Shown here one piece after another: positions 1-6,021 of a DNA stretch of 17,101 nucleotides. The DNA comes from DATLAN01 sp035527455 (GTDB lineage Bacteria > Planctomycetota > Planctomycetia > Pirellulales > Thermoguttaceae), in NCBI GenBank assembly GCA_035527455.1, contig DATLAN010000107.1:1-17101 (forward strand), in the 5' to 3' direction. The translations under genes and the position numbers were made by a program. Numbering within the stretch: position 1 is the stretch's first letter; the number at the start of each line of letters is the position of its first letter. The notes under the pieces were generated by a model. It had not been told where the DNA came from and searched no databases. It saw only the letters and a list, made by a program, of their open reading frames with translations.

Positions 1-566
1 AACACTTGCCCGCCGATCAACAGGGTCAGGCCGACGGCCGACGCTGCCGCCGCCAGCCGGCTTTCGCGGCGCCACGGGACATGGGGCAGGATCAGCGCCG
101 CGATGGTCAAGCCGCACGTGTGGGTCAAGAGGCAATAGAGGCAGAGCTTGTGGATCACCAGCGCCATCAGCGCCACGAACCACAACCCGGCCCCCGCCGC
201 CATGGGCACCAGCAACGCAAGGGCCGCCCAAGCAACCTGCTTTGTGCGTGGCCGGCACTTCGGGCCGATCAGCCACGAGGCGGCGAAGACGGCCAGGTAA
301 ACGCCCACGGCGGGCAGGCTCACCGAGAGACCCAGCCACGTCGACCAGCGGGGATTGGCCAGCACGTGTTCGCAGTCGAACTGCGGCAGGCCGGCGCAAC
401 CGCCCGCCGCGTCGCCGGCCTGAATGGATACCCAGGCGAGATAGCTCGCCGCAGCCACCGCCACCAAGGCCGCCGCCCGCACCGTCCCGCGCACCACGAG
501 CCCCGGCCGATAGGCCGCGTGCCGCGAACCGGGCAACGGTATTTCAAGGGCCGATTTCATTGTCAT
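1..566 (-). CDS. VKOR-family disulfide oxidoreductase, partial (3' end outside window)
   Basis: This membrane enzyme probably reoxidises a periplasmic thiol oxidant using quinone, the role DsbB plays elsewhere. The 188 residues visible read MTMKSALEIPLPG onward without a stop to the left edge. The VKOR hallmarks are present: a loop cysteine pair (C57 and C65, in GGCAGLPQFDCEHVL), the conserved serine just after it (RWS, S75), and the membrane redox motif CLYC (C142, C145). Hydrophobic segments lie near residues 29-47, 79-99, 112-135, 137-160 and 171-187, fitting the VKOR helix bundle. ATGs at 566 and 560 are in frame and neither has a strong Shine-Dalgarno, so the exact start is open. Many bacterial VKORs carry a C-terminal thioredoxin domain; whether this one does cannot be seen. 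It lies downstream of the zinc dehydrogenase on the same strand but is separated from it by 321 bp of repeats. Confidence 0.88.
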   Translation of the reverse strand, partial: MTMKSALEIPLPGSRHAAYRPGLVVRGTVRAAALVAVAAASYLAWVSIQAGDAAGGCAGLPQFDCEHVLANPRWSTWLGLSVSLPAVGVYLAVFAASWLIGPKCRPRTKQVAWAALALLVPMAAGAGLWFVALMALVIHKLCLYCLLTHTCGLTIAALILPHVPWRRESRLAAAASAVGLTLLIGGQV

Positions 567-678
567 GGCAGCAGACGAGCGCGGGGACGAGGGCAGCGTG
601 GCGTGACTGCCGAGGAAATGCGGCAAATCAGCCACTTATTTCATTATGCGTCCGAGCCGGCGGCCGTTCAAGGATCTG

Positions 679-703
679 GTAGGACGGATTTCCAGATCCG
701 TCC
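679..703 (+). repeat. GTAG-headed palindrome, GGACGGAT family (single copy)
   Basis: GTAG at 679-682 overlaps a perfect 8-bp stem, GGACGGAT (682-689) and ATCCGTCC (696-703), around the 6-nt loop TTCCAG. It has the form of a REP unit: a GTAG head followed by a short palindrome. No intact inverted partner is visible nearby, so it is either solitary or has lost its mate. It lies upstream of the VKOR gene and downstream of the zinc dehydrogenase gene. Confidence 0.65.
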
Positions 704-732
704 TTCATTCACCCCGTAGTTGCCCCGACCTT

Positions 733-751
733 GCAGCTGAATTCGCAAGAA
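733..751 (+). repeat. Truncated copy of the CTGAATTC REP family
   Basis: The sequence GCAGCTGAATTCGCAAGAA repeats the first 19 bases of the unit at 752, with GTAG changed to GCAG. It is cut off where the next full copy begins. It looks like the remnant of a tandem duplication or of a second insertion into the first copy. Confidence 0.7.
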
Positions 752-851
752 GTAGCTGAATTCGCAAGAATTCAGTGAATCGCCGAACAATCGCCGAACA
801 ATCGCCGAACGAAGTAACTGGGTATTTCTGAATTCTTGCGAATTCAGCTAC
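752..851. repeat. REPIN-like inverted pair of GTAG palindromes, CTGAATTC family
   Basis: A plus-oriented unit at 752-775 consists of GTAG and a perfect 8-bp stem (CTGAATTC and GAATTCAG) around a GCAA tetraloop. A minus-oriented unit at 828-851 is its exact reverse complement, ending in CTAC. The pair spans exactly 100 bp with GTAG heads facing outward. The spacer contains three perfect tandem copies of the 11-mer AATCGCCGAAC (778-788, 789-799, 800-810). No coding potential is supported. Together with the elements at 679 and 733 this fills most of the 321-bp gap at 567-887. Confidence 0.85.
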
Positions 852-887
852 GCCTTCGAATCCGTCCCGGCATCCGTTTGGCCGCGA

Positions 888-1937
888 CTACGGGGTCAAC
901 ACCACGCGCAACGCCTCGCCGCTTTGCATGAGTTGGTAGGCCCGGAAAATGTCGCCCAGGCCCAGGACGTGGGAGGCCAGCCGGTCGGCCGGGAGCGAGC
1001 CGCCGGCGATCAGCTCGACGGCCTTGCGGACGTGCTCGGGCGTGGAGTCGCTGGTGCCCACCACTCGCACTTCGCCGTAGTGGACGGCCCGGCTGTCGAT
1101 CGAGAGCATCTTGTCGGAGGCCGGCAGCGAGGCGAACAGGCAGACGGTGCCGCGCTTTCGGACCAGGTAGACGGCCTCCTCTTGCGGTGCCGCCGCCGGG
1201 GCCGCCACGATGGCCACGTCGGCGCCGATCCCGCCGGTGGCGTCCATGACGATCTGCTTCAGATCCTCTTGGGCCGGGTCGACCAGCCGGTCGAACGCGA
1301 ACGGTTCGGCCTGTTTCAGCCGGACCGGGTTGATCTCGGCCAGGATGACCTGCTCGGCGCCGACTTCCCGGGCGACGCACGCATTCATGATGCCCATCGG
1401 TCCGGCACCGACCACGACCACGGTATCGCCCGGCTCGATGTGGGAGTTGTCGGCCGAGTTGACGGCACAACTGAGCGGCTCGGACAGCGCGGCGTGCTCG
1501 GCCTTCACGCCGGCGGGAACCTTGACGACGTGGCCGTTGCGGATCGCCCGGGCGGGAATGACCGTGTACTCGGCCATTCCCCCTTCGTACGTGAAGCCCA
1601 TGGGCGCCAGATCGACGCACAGGTTGGTCCAGCCGCGGCGGCAGTAGGCACATTGTCCGCAGGAAATCGAGGTGGCCATCACGACCCGCTCGCCGGGCGA
1701 GAACCCCTCGACCCGCGAGCCGACCGTTTCCACCAGCCCGGTGAATTCGTGGCCCATGATCTTGGGCGGTTTGATCCGGGGATTGCCGTGGCGGTAGGTT
1801 TTCAGGTCGGTGCCGCAGACGGCGCAGGCGTCGACCTTCACGCGGATTTCGTCGTCGCCGCAGGTGGGCACCGGCACGTCTTCGACCCGAATATCGCCGG
1901 GCGCGTGATAGACCACCGCCTTCATGCTAGTAGTCAT
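888..1937 (-). CDS. Zinc-dependent medium-chain alcohol/polyol dehydrogenase
   Basis: This 349-residue protein belongs to the sorbitol/threonine/galactitol-phosphate dehydrogenase branch of the MDR superfamily and should oxidise a secondary alcohol of a sugar or polyol. Catalytic zinc ligands are visible as C41 (ACAVCGTD) and H63-E64 (GHE), with E153 in SEPL. The structural zinc lobe has C93, C96, C99 and C107. The nucleotide-binding turn is VGAGPMG (176-182), and an acidic residue after the second strand (E201) suggests NAD rather than NADP. I chose ATG 1937 because GGAGAG sits just upstream. This makes the gene overlap the last 11 bp of deoC, so the two are probably translationally coupled. 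ATG 1925 is an alternative without overlap. The true substrate is unknown; a sugar-alcohol phosphate or free polyol fits its neighbours best. Confidence 0.93.
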   Translation of the reverse strand: MTTSMKAVVYHAPGDIRVEDVPVPTCGDDEIRVKVDACAVCGTDLKTYRHGNPRIKPPKIMGHEFTGLVETVGSRVEGFSPGERVVMATSISCGQCAYCRRGWTNLCVDLAPMGFTYEGGMAEYTVIPARAIRNGHVVKVPAGVKAEHAALSEPLSCAVNSADNSHIEPGDTVVVVGAGPMGIMNACVAREVGAEQVILAEINPVRLKQAEPFAFDRLVDPAQEDLKQIVMDATGGIGADVAIVAAPAAAPQEEAVYLVRKRGTVCLFASLPASDKMLSIDSRAVHYGEVRVVGTSDSTPEHVRKAVELIAGGSLPADRLASHVLGLGDIFRAYQLMQSGEALRVVLTP

Positions 1938-2631
1938 GCTTCTCTCCAGCTTCGGCGGCTCCGGAGAGGATCTGGACGGTCGAGGCCACGCCCAGCCGCT
2001 TGCAGCCCTGATCCAGGTAGCCGACGGCCGTTTCCCAATTCCGCACGCCGCCGGAGGCCTTCACGCCCATGGTCCGGCCGACGGTTTTCATCATGATGTC
2101 GATCACCTCGGGCGTGGCGCTCTTGGACCGCTTGTTGTCTTCGCCGAACCCGGTGGAGGTCTTTACGTAGTCGGCTCCGGCCGCTTCGGCGATCTTGCAC
2201 GCCTTGACGACTTCGTCGTCGTCGAGGAAGCACGTTTCGAGAATGACTTTCACCAGCACGCCCTTTGGTTTGGCCTCGGCCACCACGGCTTCGATATCTC
2301 GCTGCACCCAGGCGTAATCGCCGGAGAGGAACTTGCCGACGTTCATCACCATGTCGATTTCCCGGGCCCCCTCTTCCACGGCGATCTTCGATTCGAGGGC
2401 TTTGACTTCCGGTTTGTTCGAGCCGTGGGGAAAACCGACCACGACCGCGACGGGCACGCCCGTGCCCTCGAGCTGCTGGACGGCCAGCGGCACGTCGCTG
2501 GGGCGGACGCAGAAGCTGGCCACCCGGTTCTCGGCGCACATCCTGGCGTTGTCGATGATTTCCTGATCGGTGGCGGGCGGTTTCAATACGGCGTGGTCGA
2601 TGGTCGCGGCGACTTGTGCTTTCGTGTACAT
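1927..2631 (-). CDS. deoC: Deoxyribose-phosphate aldolase
   Basis: This 234-residue class I aldolase reversibly splits 2-deoxy-D-ribose 5-phosphate into glyceraldehyde 3-phosphate and acetaldehyde. The family signatures are all present: EIDMVMNVG with D93, the Schiff-base lysine K157 in YVKTSTGF, and the second catalytic lysine K191 in GVKASGGVR. Length matches the family. An open reading frame continues far upstream, but ATG 2631 is the real start: MYTKAQVAATIDHAVL is the normal N-terminus, and AGGAGA lies 9 bp upstream. It begins 29 bp after the SDR stop and overlaps the zinc dehydrogenase start, so the three genes form a tight operon. Being embedded among a kinase and two dehydrogenases rather than nucleoside-salvage genes, it may act on a sugar-phosphate from that pathway. 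Confidence 0.95.
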   Translation of the reverse strand: MYTKAQVAATIDHAVLKPPATDQEIIDNARMCAENRVASFCVRPSDVPLAVQQLEGTGVPVAVVVGFPHGSNKPEVKALESKIAVEEGAREIDMVMNVGKFLSGDYAWVQRDIEAVVAEAKPKGVLVKVILETCFLDDDEVVKACKIAEAAGADYVKTSTGFGEDNKRSKSATPEVIDIMMKTVGRTMGVKASGGVRNWETAVGYLDQGCKRLGVASTVQILSGAAEAGEKHDY

Positions 2632-2660
2632 GTTCGGTTGTCTCCTGGATGATTTAGTAT

Positions 2661-3440
2661 TCAATGCATCTCCCGGCCGCCGGTGATGTTGATCGATTGG
2701 CCGGTCATGTAGCTGGATTTCTCCGAAGCGAAGAACAGGACCACGGCCACCACGTCGTCGATTTGGGCCAGCCGTCCCAGCGGAATCTTGGCCGTGAACT
2801 GCTTGACGACCTCTTCTCTCGATTTGCCCAAATTCTGGATATAGTCGGCCGAGCACTGCTCCCACACGCCGGTGTTGTCGGTGATTCCCGGGCAAACGCA
2901 ATTGACCGTGATGTTCTCCTTGGCCAGTTCGTAGGCCAGCGATTGCGTCATGCCCATGATGGCCGCCTTGGCCCCCGAGTAGTGACACATCAACGCCGAG
3001 CCGGTCTTGCCCGTCTTCGACGAGAAGTTCACGATCCGGCCGTATCCGTGCCGCTTCATGATCGGTACGACGTACTTGCACAACAGAAACGTCCCGCGGC
3101 AGTTGACCGCAAAGACCTTGTCCCAGTCCTCCACGGTGATTTCCTCCACGGGGGCCTGGGCAATGATGCCGGCGCAGTTGACCAGGACGTCGATCCGATC
3201 GCCGAGGAACGTCTTGGCCGCATCGACCACGGGCACGACCTGCTCTTCGGCGGTCACGTCGGCGGCCAGCCCCCGGCAGTTCGGGCCCAATTCGGCCGCC
3301 GCGGCGTCGACGGCGTCCTGTTTGAGGTCGGTGATGAAGACCCTGGCGCCGGCGTCGATCATCTCTTGGGCGATGTCCTTGCCGATCGCGCCGGCGGCGC
3401 CGGTTATCAGTGCGGTCTTGTTCTCGAAAGTCAGGTTCAT
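2661..3440 (-). CDS. Short-chain dehydrogenase/reductase (sugar or polyol type)
   Basis: This is a classical SDR of 259 residues, probably an NAD(P)-dependent oxidoreductase of a sugar, ketose or polyol in the cytoplasm. The Rossmann motif TGAAGAIG occupies residues 13-20 and NCAG residues 88-91. The catalytic residues are N113, S141, Y154 and K158 (YSGAK), with the usual spacing of 13 between Ser and Tyr. PGITDNTG at 184-191 follows the active site, and the C-terminal TGQSINITGG is typical. Start ATG 3440 is preceded by GGGAGA; a longer in-frame version starting at 3464 adds eight unsupported residues. It is the first gene of the SDR-deoC-dehydrogenase operon. D37 in FITDLK suggests NAD(H) use. 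Substrate is not readable from sequence. Confidence 0.93.
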   Translation of the reverse strand: MNLTFENKTALITGAAGAIGKDIAQEMIDAGARVFITDLKQDAVDAAAAELGPNCRGLAADVTAEEQVVPVVDAAKTFLGDRIDVLVNCAGIIAQAPVEEITVEDWDKVFAVNCRGTFLLCKYVVPIMKRHGYGRIVNFSSKTGKTGSALMCHYSGAKAAIMGMTQSLAYELAKENITVNCVCPGITDNTGVWEQCSADYIQNLGKSREEVVKQFTAKIPLGRLAQIDDVVAVVLFFASEKSSYMTGQSINITGGREMH

Positions 3441-3465
3441 GTTTCTCCCTTCGTTGCCGTCCAAG

Positions 3466-3577
3466 GTAGGTCAGGGCTTGCCCTGACGGAGGGGCGTTAT
3501 GGCACCCTGGCATGGCTTGCCATGCAAGATGTTTGGCGGCACGCCACGCGGCATTCGTCAGGGCGAGCCCTGACCTA
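3466..3577. repeat. REPIN-like inverted pair of GTAG palindromes, GTCAGGGC family
   Basis: The left unit (3466-3488) is GTAG plus a perfect 8-bp stem, GTCAGGGC and GCCCTGAC, around a TT loop. The right unit (3556-3577) is inverted, with the same stem and a GA loop, ending in CTAC. The spacer contains a further 7-bp hairpin, GCATGGC and GCCATGC (3510-3525), also with a TT loop. The element fills the space between the response regulator stop and the SDR start, upstream of the SDR Shine-Dalgarno. It could form a long cruciform or RNA hairpin, and its inner hairpin might influence transcription entering the SDR operon. Confidence 0.85.
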
Positions 3578-3620
3578 CGCGGCGTGTATAGCCGAGATTC
3601 GCCAGATTTCCAAGGGGGGG

Positions 3621-4013
3621 TTACCGCGCGGGGGGACGGGAACCGGATTCCTGCAACGCCGCTTGAAGGGTTCGCCCGAATTCGTCGAAATCCAGCGGTT
3701 TTTCCAGGAAAGCCACGATCGCCGGGTACTGCCCACGCTGGGCCGAATCGATCGGCTCGCAACCGGAGACGAGGATCACGGGCATGCCTTCGGCCAGCAA
3801 TTGGGCTTCTCGTACGAGGCGGAGGTTCTCGTTTCCCGGCATCACGACGTCGGAGATCAGCAAATCGTAGCGATCGGCCCGCAGCATGTCGATCGCCTCG
3901 TCGGCGTCGGCGGCCGTATGACAGACGTGCCCATCCAGACGCAGCAAGTTCGCCAACGCCTTGCGAAAGATCGGCTCGTCATCCGCGATAAGAATAGACC
4001 TGCCCTCGGCCAT
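3621..4013 (-). CDS. Single-domain response regulator (CheY-like receiver)
   Basis: This 130-residue protein is a stand-alone phosphoacceptor domain with no output domain. With the start at ATG 4013 the receiver residues are the acidic pair D11-D12 (LIADDEP), the phosphorylated aspartate D55 (LLISDVVMPG), S83 in place of Thr (ILVSG) and K105 (FLEKP). A GTG at 4025 would add four residues. I prefer ATG 4013 because GAGGGG sits a few bases upstream. About 20 residues after the last helix are proline- and arginine-rich. No histidine kinase is encoded in the window, so it is an orphan. It lies between the sugar kinase and the SDR operon on the same strand, but with 345 bp and about 180 bp of flanking non-coding DNA it may be its own transcription unit. 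Confidence 0.9.
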   Translation of the reverse strand: MAEGRSILIADDEPIFRKALANLLRLDGHVCHTAADADEAIDMLRADRYDLLISDVVMPGNENLRLVREAQLLAEGMPVILVSGCEPIDSAQRGQYPAIVAFLEKPLDFDEFGRTLQAALQESGSRPPAR

Positions 4014-4121
4014 GGTGCCCCTCACACTCTCGAGATGAGAAGGAAATTGGTAAGCGCGACCACGGTAAACGAAAGATTAGCGAAATCGTCACCACCTGTC
4101 TAGTCCACATAGGTCCGAAAA

Positions 4122-4131
4122 GGGGTACCCC
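4122..4131. promoter_or_regulatory. GGGGTACCCC palindrome upstream of response regulator
   Basis: This perfect 10-bp palindrome lies about 110 bp upstream of the response regulator start. It is flanked on the regulator-distal side by CCCACTCTGG on the minus strand and by an AT-richer stretch reading TTAGGGTAAAACC. The arrangement suggests an operator, but neither the binding protein nor the promoter is identifiable. Confidence 0.3.
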
Positions 4132-4202
4132 CAGAGTGGGCTAATGGTTTTACCCTAATCCCCAAGCCTTCCAGCTCGGAAACCGCTCAGCTCAGTGTGT
4201 AG

Positions 4203-4332
4203 GCCGGAACAAGCAACGGGAACCGCTGCCGGAACTTCGGTCGCCGGGTACACGCTGGTTTGGCAACATGGCGCTGAACTGCTCTCGCCTCCGTTGCGCT
4301 GTTCCGGCAAGGGTTTCGGCGACCTTGTTCCG
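4203..4332. repeat. Nested inverted repeats downstream of the sugar kinase
   Basis: Outer arms CGGAACAAG (4205-4213) and CTTGTTCCG (4324-4332) are a perfect 9-bp inverted repeat. Further arms are GGTCGCC (4239-4245) with GGCGACC (4318-4324), and GCCGGAAC (4203-4210 and again 4228-4235) with GTTCCGGC (4301-4308). Not all can pair at once, so alternative folds are possible. The region begins 26 bp after the kinase stop. It may be a transcript-end structure or a small RNA. No T-run follows, so a canonical intrinsic terminator is not supported. Confidence 0.4.
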
Positions 4333-4358
4333 ACCTGCGTGAGAAATCCGGGCGAGCC

Positions 4359-5873
4359 TCAGCTCAGGCCCTTCCAGACCGGCCCGAGTGCTTCGAGCAC
4401 ATCCTGGTAACGCTCGAATTTCGCGGCATAAACGTCCTGACGTGCGGGATCCGGCTGCTGGACTCGGGCGATCTTGACCATGGTTTCCACCGCCTGGGCA
4501 TAGCTTCCGTGACATCCGGTGGCCACGCCTGCGCAGATGGCGGCTCCCAACGCACCCAACTCGGTTCCGGCGGGGACTTCAACGGGGACCTGGAAGACGT
4601 CGGCAAATACCTGCACCCAGACCTCGCTTCGGGCCACCCCGCCGGTCAGGTGGATCGACGTGGGCATGTCGCGGAACTTCAGCAGCTTGTTGACGTGCGT
4701 TTTGTGGCCGAAAACTACCCCCTCGTAGATCGCCCGCAGGACGTGGCCGCGGTTGTGCCAGCCGGCCATGCCGATCAGCGAGGCCTTCGCATCGGGATCG
4801 GCGTTGGATCCGAAGAGAAACGGCAGGAACACGATCCTGGAATCTTCCGGTTCCGTCTTGCCGACCAATTCATTGCACAAGTCATACACCGACTTGCCTT
4901 GCTGGCGGCAGGTCTCGCGCTCGGCCTCGAAGAACTGGTCGACGAACCATTCCAGGTTGCTGGCCGAGGTGGCGCTGCCTTCCAGGATCAGGTAATACCC
5001 GGGGATGCAGTAGCGAGAGGTCATGAAGACGTCTTCGCTGACGACGGGCTCCTTCCAGATGTATTGGTTGTTGCCCCAGGTCCCGGCGATCATGCACAGT
5101 TGGCTGGGATCGGTGATGCCGCAGGCCAGGCCGCAAGCGTCGATGTCGAACAGCCCTCCGGCCACGGGCGTCCCTTCGGCCAGTCCGGTTTCGGCGGCGG
5201 CTTCGGCGGTCACCTGTCCGCAAATCTTCTCGGAGCGTACGATCGGCGGCAGCAAGTCGCGCATCCCGGCGATGCCGAAGGCTTCGAGCACTTCGGTGTC
5301 ATACTCGCCGGTGCCGACGTTCATCAGGCTGGTGCCGGAGAAGTCCGTCAGTTCGGCGTGGATCTGCCCGGTGAGCCGGAAGCGGATATAGTCCTTGCAC
5401 ATCAGGACCCATCGGGCCCGCTCGATCACGTCCGGCCGGTGATCGGCGAGCCAGGCCAACAGGGCGTTGGGTTGGGCCGGCCAGATGCACTGCATGGTCT
5501 TCGGCAGGACCTTTTGGGGAATGCCCTGTTCGGTCCAACGGGCGATGTAATCCTTGGCCCGGCTGTCGGTCGAGTAGATGCCGGGATAGACGGGTTCGCC
5601 TTGCTCGTCGACGAGATACAGCCCGTTGCCGTGTCCGGCACACGCCACGCCGACAATGTCCCCCGGATCGATGCCCGACTCGTGAATCACCGCCCAAATC
5701 GATTCGGCGGTGGCTTTCCAGAGTTCTTCGGGGTCTCGTTCGATGAAGCCCGGCTGGGGCAAAATCATTTCCGTCTTGCGGCCGACGACGGCGATTTCCC
5801 GACCTTCGGTGGTGAACAGCCCCGCCTTGGAGACCGTGCCGCCGTTGTCGGTTCCGAGCAAGTATTTCGGCAT
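4359..5873 (-). CDS. FGGY carbohydrate kinase, L-xylulokinase (LyxK)-like
   Basis: This 504-residue cytoplasmic ATP-dependent kinase should phosphorylate a ketose or related sugar. FGGY features run in order: the N-terminal phosphate loop GTDNGGTVSKAG (7-18), catalytic base D243 in GGLFDIDACG, a second phosphate motif GTWGN (264-268), and the adenosine-binding LTGGVARS (409-416). Segments such as QPGFIERD, YDYIRFRLTG-like 'KDYIRFRLTG', NLEWF, FLPFLFGSNA and AIYEGVVFGHKTH resemble remembered E. coli L-xylulose kinase more than glycerol or D-xylulose kinases. Length is normal. The start at ATG 5873 has AAGGAA about 9 bp upstream. A REPIN element lies directly upstream. With the SDR, DeoC and zinc dehydrogenase further along the strand it suggests oxidation of a polyol to a ketose, then phosphorylation. 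The precise substrate is inferred only. Confidence 0.9.
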   Translation of the reverse strand: MPKYLLGTDNGGTVSKAGLFTTEGREIAVVGRKTEMILPQPGFIERDPEELWKATAESIWAVIHESGIDPGDIVGVACAGHGNGLYLVDEQGEPVYPGIYSTDSRAKDYIARWTEQGIPQKVLPKTMQCIWPAQPNALLAWLADHRPDVIERARWVLMCKDYIRFRLTGQIHAELTDFSGTSLMNVGTGEYDTEVLEAFGIAGMRDLLPPIVRSEKICGQVTAEAAAETGLAEGTPVAGGLFDIDACGLACGITDPSQLCMIAGTWGNNQYIWKEPVVSEDVFMTSRYCIPGYYLILEGSATSASNLEWFVDQFFEAERETCRQQGKSVYDLCNELVGKTEPEDSRIVFLPFLFGSNADPDAKASLIGMAGWHNRGHVLRAIYEGVVFGHKTHVNKLLKFRDMPTSIHLTGGVARSEVWVQVFADVFQVPVEVPAGTELGALGAAICAGVATGCHGSYAQAVETMVKIARVQQPDPARQDVYAAKFERYQDVLEALGPVWKGLS

Positions 5874-5901
5874 CTCTCGGTTCCTTTCACTTCCAAGTCT
5901 G

Positions 5902-5986
5902 GTAGGTCAGGGCTTGCCCTGACGGATTCGAACAGACGAATTCGAACAGTCGACGAGAAAACTCGTCAGGGCAAGCCCTGATCTAC
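5902..5986. repeat. REPIN-like inverted pair of GTAG palindromes, GTCAGGGC family (second copy)
   Basis: The left unit (5902-5924) has GTAG plus the stem GTCAGGGC and GCCCTGAC around a TT loop, identical to the unit at 3466. The inverted right unit (5964-5986) has an AA loop, and one stem base is changed (GCCCTGAT), leaving a G-T pair. The spacer differs entirely from the 3466 copy. It contains the direct repeat ATTCGAACAG (5926-5935 and 5940-5949). The element sits between the lptB stop and the kinase start. Confidence 0.85.
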
Positions 5987-5997
5987 TGCTGGAGTCT

Positions 5998-6021
5998 CGT
6001 CTCGCGGAGCGAGACGGCTAC
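5998..6021 (-). repeat. GTAG-headed palindrome, CGTCTCGC family, touching the lptB stop
   Basis: On the minus strand this reads GTAGC, then CGTCTCGC, a TCC loop and GCGAGACG, a perfect 8-bp stem. The G of its GTAG head is the last base of the lptB TAG stop codon (6023-6021). The RNA hairpin therefore begins five bases after the stop. It may stabilise the 3' end of the lptB transcript or attenuate read-through into the kinase region. No T-run follows it. Confidence 0.7.

Larger units (their letters stand above)
4014..4358. other. Intergenic region between kinase and response regulator; no gene seen
   Basis: No convincing reading frame lies here; frames that cross it are out-of-frame extensions into the kinase. 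It holds a GGGGTACCCC palindrome (4122-4131) in the half nearer the response regulator, and imperfect nested inverted repeats (4203-4332) in the half nearer the kinase. The response regulator promoter should be here, but no confident -35/-10 pair was found. Confidence 0.6.

Noticed and set aside
6..719. A 237-residue plus-strand frame at the left edge
   Set aside because: It is antisense to the VKOR gene, has an Arg- and Gln-rich shadow composition, and runs through the REP at 679-703.
859..868. ATCCGTCCC as an inverted partner of the REP at 679
   Set aside because: Only one arm is present; there is no second arm and no CTAC end at the right distance.
1927..3762. A 611-residue minus-strand frame covering deoC and the region of the SDR gene
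   Set aside because: Only its last 234 residues are DeoC. The upstream part is an antisense-frame artefact overlapping the real SDR gene, and deoC has its own ATG and Shine-Dalgarno at 2631.
4192..4515. A 107-residue minus-strand frame after the kinase
   Set aside because: It overlaps the kinase C-terminus in another frame, shows no motif, and its tail lies in the inverted-repeat region.
4509..5981. A 490-residue plus-strand frame opposite the FGGY kinase
   Set aside because: It lacks any recognisable motif, while the minus strand encodes a full-length kinase with all family motifs.
5998..6021. An intrinsic terminator for lptB
   Set aside because: The stem is strong but no T-run follows on the minus strand, and the GTAG head marks it as a REP unit instead.
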